From assembly GCA_013153955.1 (NCBI GenBank), contig JAADDM010000223.1:1-10690 (forward strand): DNA of 10,690 nucleotides. Direction: 5' to 3'. How positions within the stretch are numbered: position 1 is the stretch's first letter; every line of letters begins with the position of its first letter. Under the pieces are notes generated by a model that made no database searches, had not been told where the DNA came from, and was given only the letters and a program-made list of their open reading frames with translations. Shown piece after piece: positions 1 to 6,770 of this stretch. Position numbers and translations under genes: made by a program. This DNA comes from Gammaproteobacteria bacterium (GTDB lineage: Bacteria > Pseudomonadota > Gammaproteobacteria > Thiomicrospirales > Thiomicrospiraceae).

Positions 1-609
1 GGGGCTGTCCTAACCAATGATGACAGCATCTATGCAAATGCCCACATGTTTGCAGACCATGGCCACGATCACGTCGGTATGGATCGAGGCGCTGAGAGCC
101 ACCCTATTATGGGGAATAATTTCCGTATCTCCGAGATGAATGCTGCCGTTGGTGTGGCTCAGTGGCGCAAGCTACCGCGTATTTTAGAGACGCAACGCCG
201 TAACAAAAAAGCCTTAAAAGACGCTTTAAAGCAGTACCCAGAAGTGACCTTCCGCGAGCTTCCGGATGAAGCTGGCGATAACGCTGGATTTTTAAGCATC
301 TTCTTACCCACCGAAGAGCGTGCGCGTGAAGTGACTGCACAGTTAGGCGAAGCGGGTGTCCCTGCTGTCTTTTATTGGTATGGAAACAACTGGCACTACC
401 TTAAAAACTGGACCCACATTCAAAACATGACAGCATCGGCTAAACTGCCCATTGAACTGATTGAAGACCGTCCAGACTATACCCAAATTAAAACCCCTAA
501 ATCAGATGCTATTATTAGCCGTACGGTTTCAATGCTGATTCAGTTATCATGGTCTGAAGAAGATATTCAGTCTCGTATTGATGCATTTGCAACCGTATTT
601 AAAAAATAA
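1..609 (+). CDS. kdnA: 8-amino-3,8-dideoxy-manno-octulosonate aminotransferase KdnA (DegT/DnrJ/EryC1/StrS family), 3' part
   Basis: The reading frame is open from the first base, so this is the C-terminal 202 residues of a longer protein cut by the window edge. The methionine at 46 is internal. The fragment starts with the G-x-V-L-T-N-D-D stretch that follows the PLP-lysine region in DegT/StrS sugar aminotransferases. The family motif GNNFRISEMNAAVG follows at visible residues 38-51. The PLP lysine itself lies upstream of the window. The family moves an amino group from glutamate to a keto/aldehyde sugar. The specific KdnA assignment rests on context: kdnB follows after 18 bp and then a Kdo8N-type kdsB, the order described for Shewanella oneidensis. 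There the enzyme aminates C8 of oxidised Kdo in the cytoplasm. The family call is secure. The substrate call is inferred, and another nucleotide- or ulosonic-sugar aminotransferase is the alternative. Confidence 0.82.
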   Translation, partial: GAVLTNDDSIYANAHMFADHGHDHVGMDRGAESHPIMGNNFRISEMNAAVGVAQWRKLPRILETQRRNKKALKDALKQYPEVTFRELPDEAGDNAGFLSIFLPTEERAREVTAQLGEAGVPAVFYWYGNNWHYLKNWTHIQNMTASAKLPIELIEDRPDYTQIKTPKSDAIISRTVSMLIQLSWSEEDIQSRIDAFATVFKK

Positions 610-627
610 GACCAAGGATTAAACTAG

Positions 628-1713
628 ATGAAGTTTCGTAATTTTAAAACCGTTCCTAAAATGATTTTTGGTCGTGGCGCATTTGATCAGCTCGACGATG
701 TACTGGCAGATGAACGTGAAAAAATCGGCGATTTTGTCGTCTTTTTAGTTGATCAAGTTCACCAAGATAAGCCGTTAGCTGAACGCATTCCAGCCACCGA
801 TAAAGATATGGTTATCTGGTTAGATGTTACTGATGAGCCTAAAACAACTTATGTAGATGCGCTGACAGAGCAGGTTCAAGCCTTTGCCAGCGAACGCAAT
901 AATGGCCGCAACCCCGTCAGTGTGGTCGGGTTAGGCGGAGGGTCAGCCCTAGATTTAGGGAAAGCGGTTGCCCTAATGCTCACCAACGAAGGCGGCTCTG
1001 CCTCATATCAAGGGTGGGACTTAATTAAAAACCCTGCGATTCATCACGTGGGTATTCCTACTATTTCTGGGACAGGAGCAGAAGCTTCTCGCACCACCGT
1101 ATTAACGGGGCCAGATAAAAAACTGGGCATGAACTCAGATTACACCGTTTATGACCAAATCATCATGGATCCAGATCTCATTCAAGGTGTCCCTGCTGAC
1201 CAATGGTTCTATACAGGAATGGATTGCTACATTCATAACATCGAAGCCCTTAACGGCACCTACATTAATGAGTTTGCCAAAGCCTTTGGTGAGAAGTCTC
1301 TAGACCTCTGTAACCAAGTCTTTCTACAAGACCACCCTGACTCAGACGAAAAGTTAATGATGGCCTCTTACATGGGCGGACAAAGCATCGCATACAGCCA
1401 AGTGGGGGCGTGTCACGCACTTTCGTACGGCCTATCTTATGTCATGGGCTATCACCACGGCATTGGTAACTGTATCGCCTTTGATGTACTTGAAGACTTC
1501 TATCCAGAAGGCGTTAAAGTCTTCCGTGAAATGATGAAAAAGCACAATATTACCCTACCAAAAGGCGTAACCAAAAACCTATCTGAAGCTGATATGGACA
1601 AGATGATTCGTACCGCTTCTGGGTTAGCGCCTCTATGGGAAAATGTCTATGGTCCAAGCTGGAAAGAGAAAGTAACGCCTGAGTTGTTACGCAGCCTATA
1701 CTCAAGAATGTAA
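628..1713 (+). CDS. kdnB: 3-deoxy-manno-octulosonate 8-oxidase KdnB (iron-type alcohol dehydrogenase family)
   Basis: This 361-residue member of the group III (iron/zinc) alcohol dehydrogenases has an ATG preceded by AAGGA about nine bases upstream. The glycine-rich nucleotide motif GLGGGS is at residues 101-106. The four metal-ligand positions of the family are all present: D199 and H203 in the MDCYIHN segment, H263 in GACHAL, and H277 in YHHG. The spacings (4, 60 and 14 residues) match FucO-type enzymes. In the Kdo8N pathway KdnB oxidises the C8 hydroxyl of Kdo to the aldehyde that KdnA then aminates. It follows kdnA after 18 bp, almost certainly in the same transcript. The dehydrogenase fold and metal site are read from the sequence. 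The Kdo substrate is inferred from the kdnA-kdnB-kdsB order. An unrelated aldehyde/alcohol reductase role is less likely in this setting. Confidence 0.87.
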   Translation: MKFRNFKTVPKMIFGRGAFDQLDDVLADEREKIGDFVVFLVDQVHQDKPLAERIPATDKDMVIWLDVTDEPKTTYVDALTEQVQAFASERNNGRNPVSVVGLGGGSALDLGKAVALMLTNEGGSASYQGWDLIKNPAIHHVGIPTISGTGAEASRTTVLTGPDKKLGMNSDYTVYDQIIMDPDLIQGVPADQWFYTGMDCYIHNIEALNGTYINEFAKAFGEKSLDLCNQVFLQDHPDSDEKLMMASYMGGQSIAYSQVGACHALSYGLSYVMGYHHGIGNCIAFDVLEDFYPEGVKVFREMMKKHNITLPKGVTKNLSEADMDKMIRTASGLAPLWENVYGPSWKEKVTPELLRSLYSRM

Positions 1714-1722
1714 AATTTGAGA

Positions 1723-1813
1723 GTCTCTTTTAGTGCCTAGCTGCGTTAGCCTTATCGTCGTTTAGTAAACTAAACTTCCTCAAAGACTGCCTTGCTAGGC
1801 CTCTAAAATAGAC
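1723..1813. repeat. Long imperfect palindrome overlapping repeat unit 1
   Basis: The outer arms GTCTCTTTTAG (1723-1733) and CTAAAATAGAC (1803-1813) pair at 10 of 11 positions. Inside them GCCTAGC (1735-1741) pairs perfectly with GCTAGGC (1794-1800). The centre is GTTTAG-taaa-CTAAAC (1760-1775). All three pairs share a centre near 1768, so the whole forms one 91-base palindrome with weaker pairing between. The corresponding parts of units 2 and 3 are less symmetrical, so unit 1 may be closest to the ancestral form. As RNA it would fold into a long interrupted hairpin just after kdnB. No clear target-site duplication is visible at its ends. Confidence 0.75.
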
Positions 1814-2047
1814 ACCAAATTACATTAGAGCGCCTTTTTAAAGCACCTTGTAACGTGAATCTTAATCGTCGTTCAGTAAGCTAAGCTTCCATAAAGACTG
1901 ACCTTGCTAGACCTCTAAAATAGACACTAAATTACATTAGAGCGCCTTTTTGAGTACTTTGTAACGTAAGTCTTAATCGTCGTTTAGTAAACAAGCTTCC
2001 TTTAAAGACTAACCTTGCTAAGGCTTTAAAATAGGTCTGTAAATGAC
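1727..2047. repeat. Array of about three degenerate ~110-bp direct repeats between kdnB and kdsB
   Basis: The 376-base gap between kdnB and kdsB is filled by three head-to-tail units, about 1727-1834, 1835-1946 and 1947-2047. Anchors line up at 1751, 1861 and 1972 (CTTATCGTCG, then CTTAATCGTCG twice), giving periods of 110 and 111. By eye the first two units agree at about 85 %. Their best conserved part runs from CCTCTAAAATAGACAC to TTAGAGCGCCTTTTT, with a single difference. The third unit is more diverged and decays after about 2047. The array starts only 14 bases after the kdnB stop and ends about 40 bases before kdsB. No coding frame in it looks real. It may be a REP/MITE-like intergenic element that multiplied in place. 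Its identity and any function are unknown. Confidence 0.85.
1798..1839 (+). terminator. Terminator-like hairpin in repeat unit 1, after kdnB
   Basis: GGC-CTCTAA (1798-1806) can pair with TTAGAG-CGCC (1825-1834), with one bulged base, around an 18-base loop. It is followed directly by TTTTT (1835-1839). Unit 2 repeats the shape at 1913-1951 with a shorter 6-bp stem and again T5. The long loop and short U-run make this a weak terminator at best. It competes with the large palindrome that uses the same left arm. It could partly uncouple kdsB-waaA from kdnA-kdnB. Confidence 0.4.
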
Positions 2048-2089
2048 TTTATTCTATCCCTCAACCCTTTGCCCTAAGAGCCTTTTACT

Positions 2090-2836
2090 ATGAACACTTA
2101 TGTTTTTATCCCTGCCCGTTATGGGTCTTCTCGTCTTCCCGGTAAACCGCTTAAACTGATTGATGGTAAGCCGATGATTCAGCATGTATATGAACGCATC
2201 TCTAAAGCCAAAGGATTAGCGGGCGTGTACATTGCAACGGATGACGAGCGTATTAAGGCAGTGGTTGAAGGCTTTGGTGGACAGGTCGTTATGACCCCTG
2301 TGGAAGCAGCATCTGGGACAGACCGTATTGCAGCAGCGGCAAACGCGGTTGGCTTAAAGGCCGATGACTTAATCGTCAATGTTCAGGGTGACCAACCACT
2401 GGTTCATCCAGAATCGATTGAAGATGTTATCTCACCGTTTGTTGCTAAAGATTACGATGGTAGCTTTGAGATGAGTACGCTCTCTTTCAAAATCATCAAT
2501 GAAGCAGAAATCACCAACCCTAAAGATGTCAAAATGGTGATGGATGTGAATGGCTTTGCCCTCTACTTCTCTCGTGCGACCATTCCTCATGGACGTGATT
2601 ACTGGGATCATGACAGCTTTAAGCATCTTGGCATTTACGCGTATACTAAAGGCTTTGTTGATACCTTTAACGCCCTGCCAATGGGACGTTTAGAGGACAT
2701 TGAAAAGCTAGAGCAGCTGCGTGCTTTAGAGTATGGCCATAAAATCAAAGTGGTAGAGAGCAAATGGGACTCCCCAGAAGTTGATCTACCCGGCGATATC
2801 GCCATTATGGAAGCTTTGTTACAAGCAGGCCATTAA
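2090..2836 (+). CDS. kdsB: CMP-Kdo/CMP-Kdo8N synthetase KdsB (3-deoxy-manno-octulosonate cytidylyltransferase)
   Basis: This 248-residue protein is the usual KdsB length. It couples CTP to Kdo-type sugars to give the CMP-sugar donor for lipid A glycosylation in the cytoplasm. The nucleotide-binding loop PARYGSSRLPGKPL is at residues 8-21. It is followed by TDDERI (50-55), SGTDRI (75-80), NVQGDQPL (97-104, with the Mg-binding aspartate D101), ALYFSRATIPHGRD (157-170) and the C-terminal VDLPGD (231-236). The segments GRLEDIEKLEQLRALEYGHKIKV and FSRATIPHGRD look, from memory, more like Shewanella KdsB, which prefers Kdo8N, than like the E. coli enzyme. That fits the upstream kdnAB. A TAAGAG ribosome site lies about nine bases before the ATG. 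The gene is separated from kdnB by the repeat array, so it may also have its own promoter, though I could not identify a convincing one. Confidence 0.93.
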   Translation: MNTYVFIPARYGSSRLPGKPLKLIDGKPMIQHVYERISKAKGLAGVYIATDDERIKAVVEGFGGQVVMTPVEAASGTDRIAAAANAVGLKADDLIVNVQGDQPLVHPESIEDVISPFVAKDYDGSFEMSTLSFKIINEAEITNPKDVKMVMDVNGFALYFSRATIPHGRDYWDHDSFKHLGIYAYTKGFVDTFNALPMGRLEDIEKLEQLRALEYGHKIKVVESKWDSPEVDLPGDIAIMEALLQAGH

Positions 2837-2901
2837 CCGCCCAACGCCCTCAGTTGCATCTGCACTTGACGGCATAAAACAACTCTTCCTGAAGGCGATG
2901 C

Positions 2902-4119
2902 ATGCTCTACCAACTGTTCATTCGACTCCTTAGCCCACTCATCTGGTTACTCATTCTCGTAGAGGCGTTTAAACGTAAAACAGGCGCAGGCTTTGTCTTA
3001 CAACGCTTGGGCATCTATTACCCTCCCGCCACACTAACGCCCAATAAACAACGCATCTGGCTACACTGTGCATCTGTCGGAGAGGTCAAAGCAGCAGAGC
3101 CGCTTATTCTGGCACTGCAAGCAGATCACGACCTCATCATTACCACCAACACCCCAACGGGCAAAGCCTTTGTTGAGCGCCTTTTTTCTAATCAGGTGAG
3201 CCACTACTACCTGCCGATGGACTGGCCCTGCGCGATTCACCGATTTCTCAATCAGGTACAACCCGATGTCTGCTGGATATTGGAAACCGAAATCTGGCCT
3301 AATCTCTATCAAGCTTGCCACAAACGCGGTATTGCCGTCAGCATTATCAACGCGCGTATCTCTGCCAAAACACTTAATGCTCCTACCTGGCTCAAGACCG
3401 CTTACCGACAGAGCCTGAATACAGTTTCACACGTATTAGCCCGCTCTCAAGCCGAAGCAGATCGGTTTATTCAGCTAGGCGCGGACCCTAAAAAAGTTCA
3501 AGTCTTAGGCAATTTGAAATATGCACAAATTAATACCGTGTCTCATTCCGAACGCCCCATTAAACGTGATTATATTCTGCTCGCTTCTAGCCATGCAGAT
3601 GAAGAGCTTGAGATTAGCCAGGCCTGGTTAAAGCAGAATCGATCCGAATTATTCGTCATTGTGCCGCGCCATCCTAAGCGCAGTGAGCGCATTCAAAAAC
3701 AGTTACGTCCGCTTGATAACGCCTTAAAAGTTGCTAGCTTAGGCGAAACCCCCAATGCAGATACTCAGCTATTTTTAGATGATCGACTGGGCCAGTTAAT
3801 GCCCTTGTTTGAACATGCAAAACTGGTCATTATGGGCGGAAGCTTCGTGCCTAAAGGCGGCCATAATGTACTAGAACCGGCGGCTTACCAAAAAGCCATT
3901 ATCACCGGACCTGATATGTCTGACTTTGAAGAGGAGACCCAGTTGCTACTCTCTCAACAGGGTATTGTGCAGTGCAATGACCTCTCCGAACTCAACGAAC
4001 AAATGTTGGCCTTAATTACCGATAAAATGAAATGCAAAACACTTGGCCAACAAGCCTATCAAACGGTCGAAGCTCAAAAAGGGGTGCTTGCACGCTACTT
4101 GAAAACACTGATTCGTTAG
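2902..4119 (+). CDS. waaA: Kdo transferase WaaA/KdtA (lipid IVA 3-deoxy-D-manno-octulosonate transferase)
   Basis: WaaA is a GT-B fold glycosyltransferase, 405 residues here against about 425 in E. coli. It transfers Kdo, or here possibly Kdo8N, from the CMP-sugar to the lipid A precursor at the inner face of the inner membrane. Residues 5-21 form a hydrophobic N-terminal anchor. LHCASVGE at 54-61 places the catalytic base at E61, equivalent to E60 in E. coli. Further family blocks are TPTG (84-87), ETEIWPNL (128-135), NARISA (150-155), VPRHP (254-258) and GGSFVPKGGHN (312-322). GAAGG lies six bases before the ATG, which fixes this start. An earlier ATG at 2898 is out of frame. It follows kdsB after 65 bp, so CMP-sugar maker and user are neighbours. 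Whether it adds one or two sugars cannot be read from the sequence. Confidence 0.95.
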   Translation: MLYQLFIRLLSPLIWLLILVEAFKRKTGAGFVLQRLGIYYPPATLTPNKQRIWLHCASVGEVKAAEPLILALQADHDLIITTNTPTGKAFVERLFSNQVSHYYLPMDWPCAIHRFLNQVQPDVCWILETEIWPNLYQACHKRGIAVSIINARISAKTLNAPTWLKTAYRQSLNTVSHVLARSQAEADRFIQLGADPKKVQVLGNLKYAQINTVSHSERPIKRDYILLASSHADEELEISQAWLKQNRSELFVIVPRHPKRSERIQKQLRPLDNALKVASLGETPNADTQLFLDDRLGQLMPLFEHAKLVIMGGSFVPKGGHNVLEPAAYQKAIITGPDMSDFEEETQLLLSQQGIVQCNDLSELNEQMLALITDKMKCKTLGQQAYQTVEAQKGVLARYLKTLIR

Positions 4120-4158
4120 TGACGCTTTAAATGTGCTTTAAAAAAATTTAAAGCGTCA
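4120..4158 (+). terminator. Perfect 13-bp hairpin directly after waaA
   Basis: TGACGCTTTAAAT (4120-4132) is exactly complementary to ATTTAAAGCGTCA (4146-4158), with a 13-base loop, and it begins on the base after the waaA stop codon. No U-run follows on the plus strand, so this is not a standard intrinsic terminator. It may stabilise the 3' end or help factor-dependent termination of the LPS block. Confidence 0.5.
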
Positions 4159-4211
4159 TCATTCAAAGTTTGACCCCAAAACCCCTCTTTTCAGCGCTAG
4201 CCTCTTTATTT

Positions 4212-4244
4212 TTTTCAAATATTAATGATCCTTTCGTGTAAAAT
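4212..4244 (+). promoter_or_regulatory. Possible promoter for rpoZ-spoT
   Basis: The best -10 candidate in the AT-rich stretch before rpoZ is TAAAAT (4239-4244), with TG immediately before it. No good -35 hexamer sits at the right distance. The nearest loose matches, TTTTCA (4212-4217) and TTCAAA (4214-4219), give spacers of 21 and 19. The call rests mostly on position: a hairpin lies behind it and the first gene of a new unit follows. Confidence 0.3.
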
Positions 4245-4280
4245 ACCCGATTACCTTTAAATTTAAGTGGGATCACGAAT

Positions 4281-4505
4281 ATGGCACGCGTCACAGTAGA
4301 AGATTGTTTAGATCAAGTAGAGAACCGTTTTGAGCTTGTAATTTTAACCGCCAAGCGCGCGCGTCAAATTGCAAACGGTGCTGAGCCAACTGTTGAGTGG
4401 GATAACGACAAGCCAACCGTTGTGGCACTGCGTGAATTAGCGGCAGGCACGATTGACTCTGAAGTGGTTCTAGCAGATCCAAACACGCCTCCTTTCTTTA
4501 GCTAG
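4281..4505 (+). CDS. rpoZ: RNA polymerase omega subunit RpoZ
   Basis: This 74-residue protein begins MARVTVEDCLDQVENRFELV and carries the omega core: the NRFELV motif, then the basic TAKRARQI helix, then DNDKPTVVALRELAAG at about residues 41-56. Omega binds the beta-prime C-terminus, helps RNA polymerase assembly, and in E. coli forms part of one ppGpp site. It is shorter than the E. coli protein (91 residues) and lacks much of the variable C-terminal tail, which is common in the family. GTGGGA sits about eight bases before the ATG. spoT follows after 27 bp, the classical rpoZ-spoT pair. The upstream gmk found in many gammaproteobacteria is absent here, and waaA takes its place. Confidence 0.96.
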   Translation: MARVTVEDCLDQVENRFELVILTAKRARQIANGAEPTVEWDNDKPTVVALRELAAGTIDSEVVLADPNTPPFFS

Positions 4506-4532
4506 TCCCTTTAGTAGAGAACCGCGTCACCT

Positions 4533-6677
4533 ATGCCCACCCCAAACTCCACTGCTGGCTTAATCGAAAAAGCCTCAAAATATCTATCGCCTGAACAGGT
4601 CGCTAGAATTCAAATTGCCTTAGAGTTTGGCGCGTTGGCGCATCAAGGTCAGACCCGTAAATCGGGCGAAGACTATATCTGGCACCCAGTTGCGGTCGCC
4701 GAAATCCTAGCAGAGATTCAACTCGATCAAGAGAGCCTCATTGCGGCCATCTTACATGATGTTGTTGAAGATACCCCCTACACCAAAGCAGACATTACCG
4801 AACGATTCGGTGAAAGTGTCTCTGAAATTGTAGATGGCGTCACAAAGCTCGGTAAACTCCAGTTCGATACCCCTCAAGAAGCCCAAGCTGAAAACTTTCG
4901 TAAGATGATTCTTGCGATGGCGCGTGATATTCGCGTGATTCTCATTAAGCTTGCTGACCGTCTGCATAACATGCGTACTTTAGGTGTGATGCGTCCTGAT
5001 AAGCAGCGTAGAATCGCCCATGAAACCCTTGATATCTTTGCACCAATCGCGGGACGTCTCGGGATCAATGCCATTCGTATTGAGCTGGAAGACTTAGGCT
5101 TTAAAGCGATGAATCCAACACGTTATGCTGTACTTGAAAATGCGGTTAAAAAGGCGCGAGGCAATCGTAACGAAGTCATTGAGCAGATTACTGATACCAT
5201 TCAAAACCGCCTAGACCAAGAGAATATTCCAGGTAAGGTATTGGGACGTGAAAAGCATCTCTATAGCCTCTATAAAAAGATGAAAAATAAGCGTCAACGC
5301 TTCGCAGACATCTTGGATATTTTTGCCTTTCGTATTCTGGTCGATACCGCAGATGAGTGTTACCGAACACTGGGATCACTTCACTCTCTTTATAAGCCAC
5401 TGCCCGGCCGCTTTAAAGACTATATCGCCATTCCAAAATCGAATGGTTACCAATCTCTGCATACCGTGCTGTTCGGGCCTTATGGCGTTCACCTTGAAGC
5501 CCAAATTCGCAGCACCATTATGCATGAAGTATCCGAACATGGTATTGCAGCACACTGGCAGTACAAGCAAAATGACCCCGATAAGATATCGCCTGTTTCT
5601 AACGTTGATTTGCGTGCGCAGGAGTGGGTTAAAAGTTTATTAGAAATTCAGCAGAGCGCAGGAAATTCACTCGACTTTTTAGAGAACGTTAAAATTGACC
5701 TTTTCCCTGATGTCATTTATGTCTTTACCCCAAAAGGCGACATTATCACCCTGCCAAGAGGCTCTACACCAGTTGATTTTGCCTACGCGGTTCATACCAA
5801 TATTGGTCACTCAACCATTGGCTGTCGAATTGATAAAAAGATGGTTCCGTTACGTACACCACTTGAGAGTGGCAAGACCATTAACATCATCAAAGGGCCT
5901 GAAGCACACCCTAACCCTGCTTGGTTAAACTTTATTAAGACCGCCAAGGCACGCTCACAAATTCGTCACTTTATGAAGCATCAGCAATCAGGCGATGCCA
6001 TTCAGCTTGGGCAGAGAATTCTGAGTAAGTCATTACGCAAGTTCAACATGGCCTACGAAGGCCTAACGGCTGAAATCCGTGAAGAGCTGATGAAAGTACT
6101 GAACATTGATAAGTGGGATTTACTACTTGAAGATTTGGGTTCAGGAAACCGTATGGCCCCCCTTGTTGCCAAGCAAATTCATGATGCTGTACTCGGATCA
6201 GATGACAAAATTGAAGTTCCGAAACACCTTGGACAAGATGCGCCTCTGCCTATTTCAGGCACAGAAGGAATGGTCATTCATTTTGCCAACTGCTGCCACC
6301 CTATTCCCGGAGATGAGATTGTTGGCTTTATCAGTATTGAAAAAGGCCTTGTTATCCATCGGTGTGGCTGTCACAACATTAAACACAGCAAAAACAACCC
6401 TGATAAGACCCTAGAAGTTCATTGGGAAGAAGATGTAGAAGGGACTTTTTTAGCGGATATTCAATTAGAAGCGGTTAATAAACGCGGAACCTTAGCCAAC
6501 ATTGCGAATGAAATTGCTAAAAATAATACTGATATTGAACGTGTGCGCTCTGAGGATAAAGACGAGACTTATAGCCTGATGCAGTTTACCATCACCGTGC
6601 GTAATCGCGTTCACCTTGCTCAGGTGTTACGCCGCTTAAAACAGCTGCCGATTGTAGACAAAGTTCACCGACTTTAA
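4533..6677 (+). CDS. spoT: Bifunctional (p)ppGpp synthetase/hydrolase SpoT
   Basis: This long RelA/SpoT homologue has 714 residues (E. coli SpoT has 702) and a full domain set. The HD hydrolase domain has H51, H75-D76, E79-D80 and N146, so the ppGpp hydrolase residues look intact. The synthetase domain (about 235-345) carries RFKD at 293-296 within GRFKDYIAIPKSNGYQSLHT. This is the RXKD signature of bifunctional enzymes, not the EXDD of RelA. The TGS domain covers about 387-453. A helical region comes next, then a cysteine/zinc-finger-like domain with NCCHPIPGD (586-594) and HRCGCHN (609-615). The C-terminal ACT domain covers about 638-714. It sets the alarmone level in starvation, probably tuned through the TGS/ACT regulatory half. 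It is cotranscribed with rpoZ. Its ribosome site (AGTAGAGAA, about 12 bases upstream) is weak. Confidence 0.97.
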   Translation: MPTPNSTAGLIEKASKYLSPEQVARIQIALEFGALAHQGQTRKSGEDYIWHPVAVAEILAEIQLDQESLIAAILHDVVEDTPYTKADITERFGESVSEIVDGVTKLGKLQFDTPQEAQAENFRKMILAMARDIRVILIKLADRLHNMRTLGVMRPDKQRRIAHETLDIFAPIAGRLGINAIRIELEDLGFKAMNPTRYAVLENAVKKARGNRNEVIEQITDTIQNRLDQENIPGKVLGREKHLYSLYKKMKNKRQRFADILDIFAFRILVDTADECYRTLGSLHSLYKPLPGRFKDYIAIPKSNGYQSLHTVLFGPYGVHLEAQIRSTIMHEVSEHGIAAHWQYKQNDPDKISPVSNVDLRAQEWVKSLLEIQQSAGNSLDFLENVKIDLFPDVIYVFTPKGDIITLPRGSTPVDFAYAVHTNIGHSTIGCRIDKKMVPLRTPLESGKTINIIKGPEAHPNPAWLNFIKTAKARSQIRHFMKHQQSGDAIQLGQRILSKSLRKFNMAYEGLTAEIREELMKVLNIDKWDLLLEDLGSGNRMAPLVAKQIHDAVLGSDDKIEVPKHLGQDAPLPISGTEGMVIHFANCCHPIPGDEIVGFISIEKGLVIHRCGCHNIKHSKNNPDKTLEVHWEEDVEGTFLADIQLEAVNKRGTLANIANEIAKNNTDIERVRSEDKDETYSLMQFTITVRNRVHLAQVLRRLKQLPIVDKVHRL

Positions 6678-6718
6678 AATAGTTAGCGCTATTTAGAGTC
6701 AATAAAACCTAATTTAAG

Positions 6719-6730
6719 CCGTTTAAACGG
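6719..6730. repeat. Perfect 12-bp palindrome between spoT and ridA
   Basis: CCGTTTAAACGG is a perfect dyad 41 bases after the spoT stop and 40 bases before the ridA ATG. A second small inverted repeat, AAATAG-ttagcg-CTATTT, overlaps the spoT stop codon. The 12-mer could be an operator half-site pair or could have arisen by chance. Nothing else in the gap identifies a binding protein. Confidence 0.35.
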
Positions 6731-6770
6731 TGTTCAATACAAACAAGCCAAAAAAATTAAGGATTGACTC

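Noticed and set aside
46..609. Methionine at 46 as the start of a complete small protein
   Set aside because: The frame is open to base 1, and the 15 codons before it continue the aminotransferase family sequence, so it is an internal methionine of a truncated gene.
1727..2047. Repeats between kdnB and kdsB as a CRISPR array
   Set aside because: The units are about 110 bases, contiguous and similar over their whole length. There are no short identical repeats separated by unique spacers, and no cas genes nearby.
1714..2089. Riboswitch or leader RNA controlling kdsB
   Set aside because: The hairpins here are explained by tandem repeats and a palindrome. I see no conserved aptamer pattern.
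4169..4174. TTGACC after waaA as a -35 box for rpoZ
   Set aside because: The sequence 16-18 bases downstream is GC-rich (around CAGCGCT) and offers no -10 hexamer.
5323..5643. 106-codon open frame on the plus strand inside spoT
   Set aside because: It overlaps the highly conserved synthetase domain of spoT in another frame. It has no ribosome site and no recognisable protein features.
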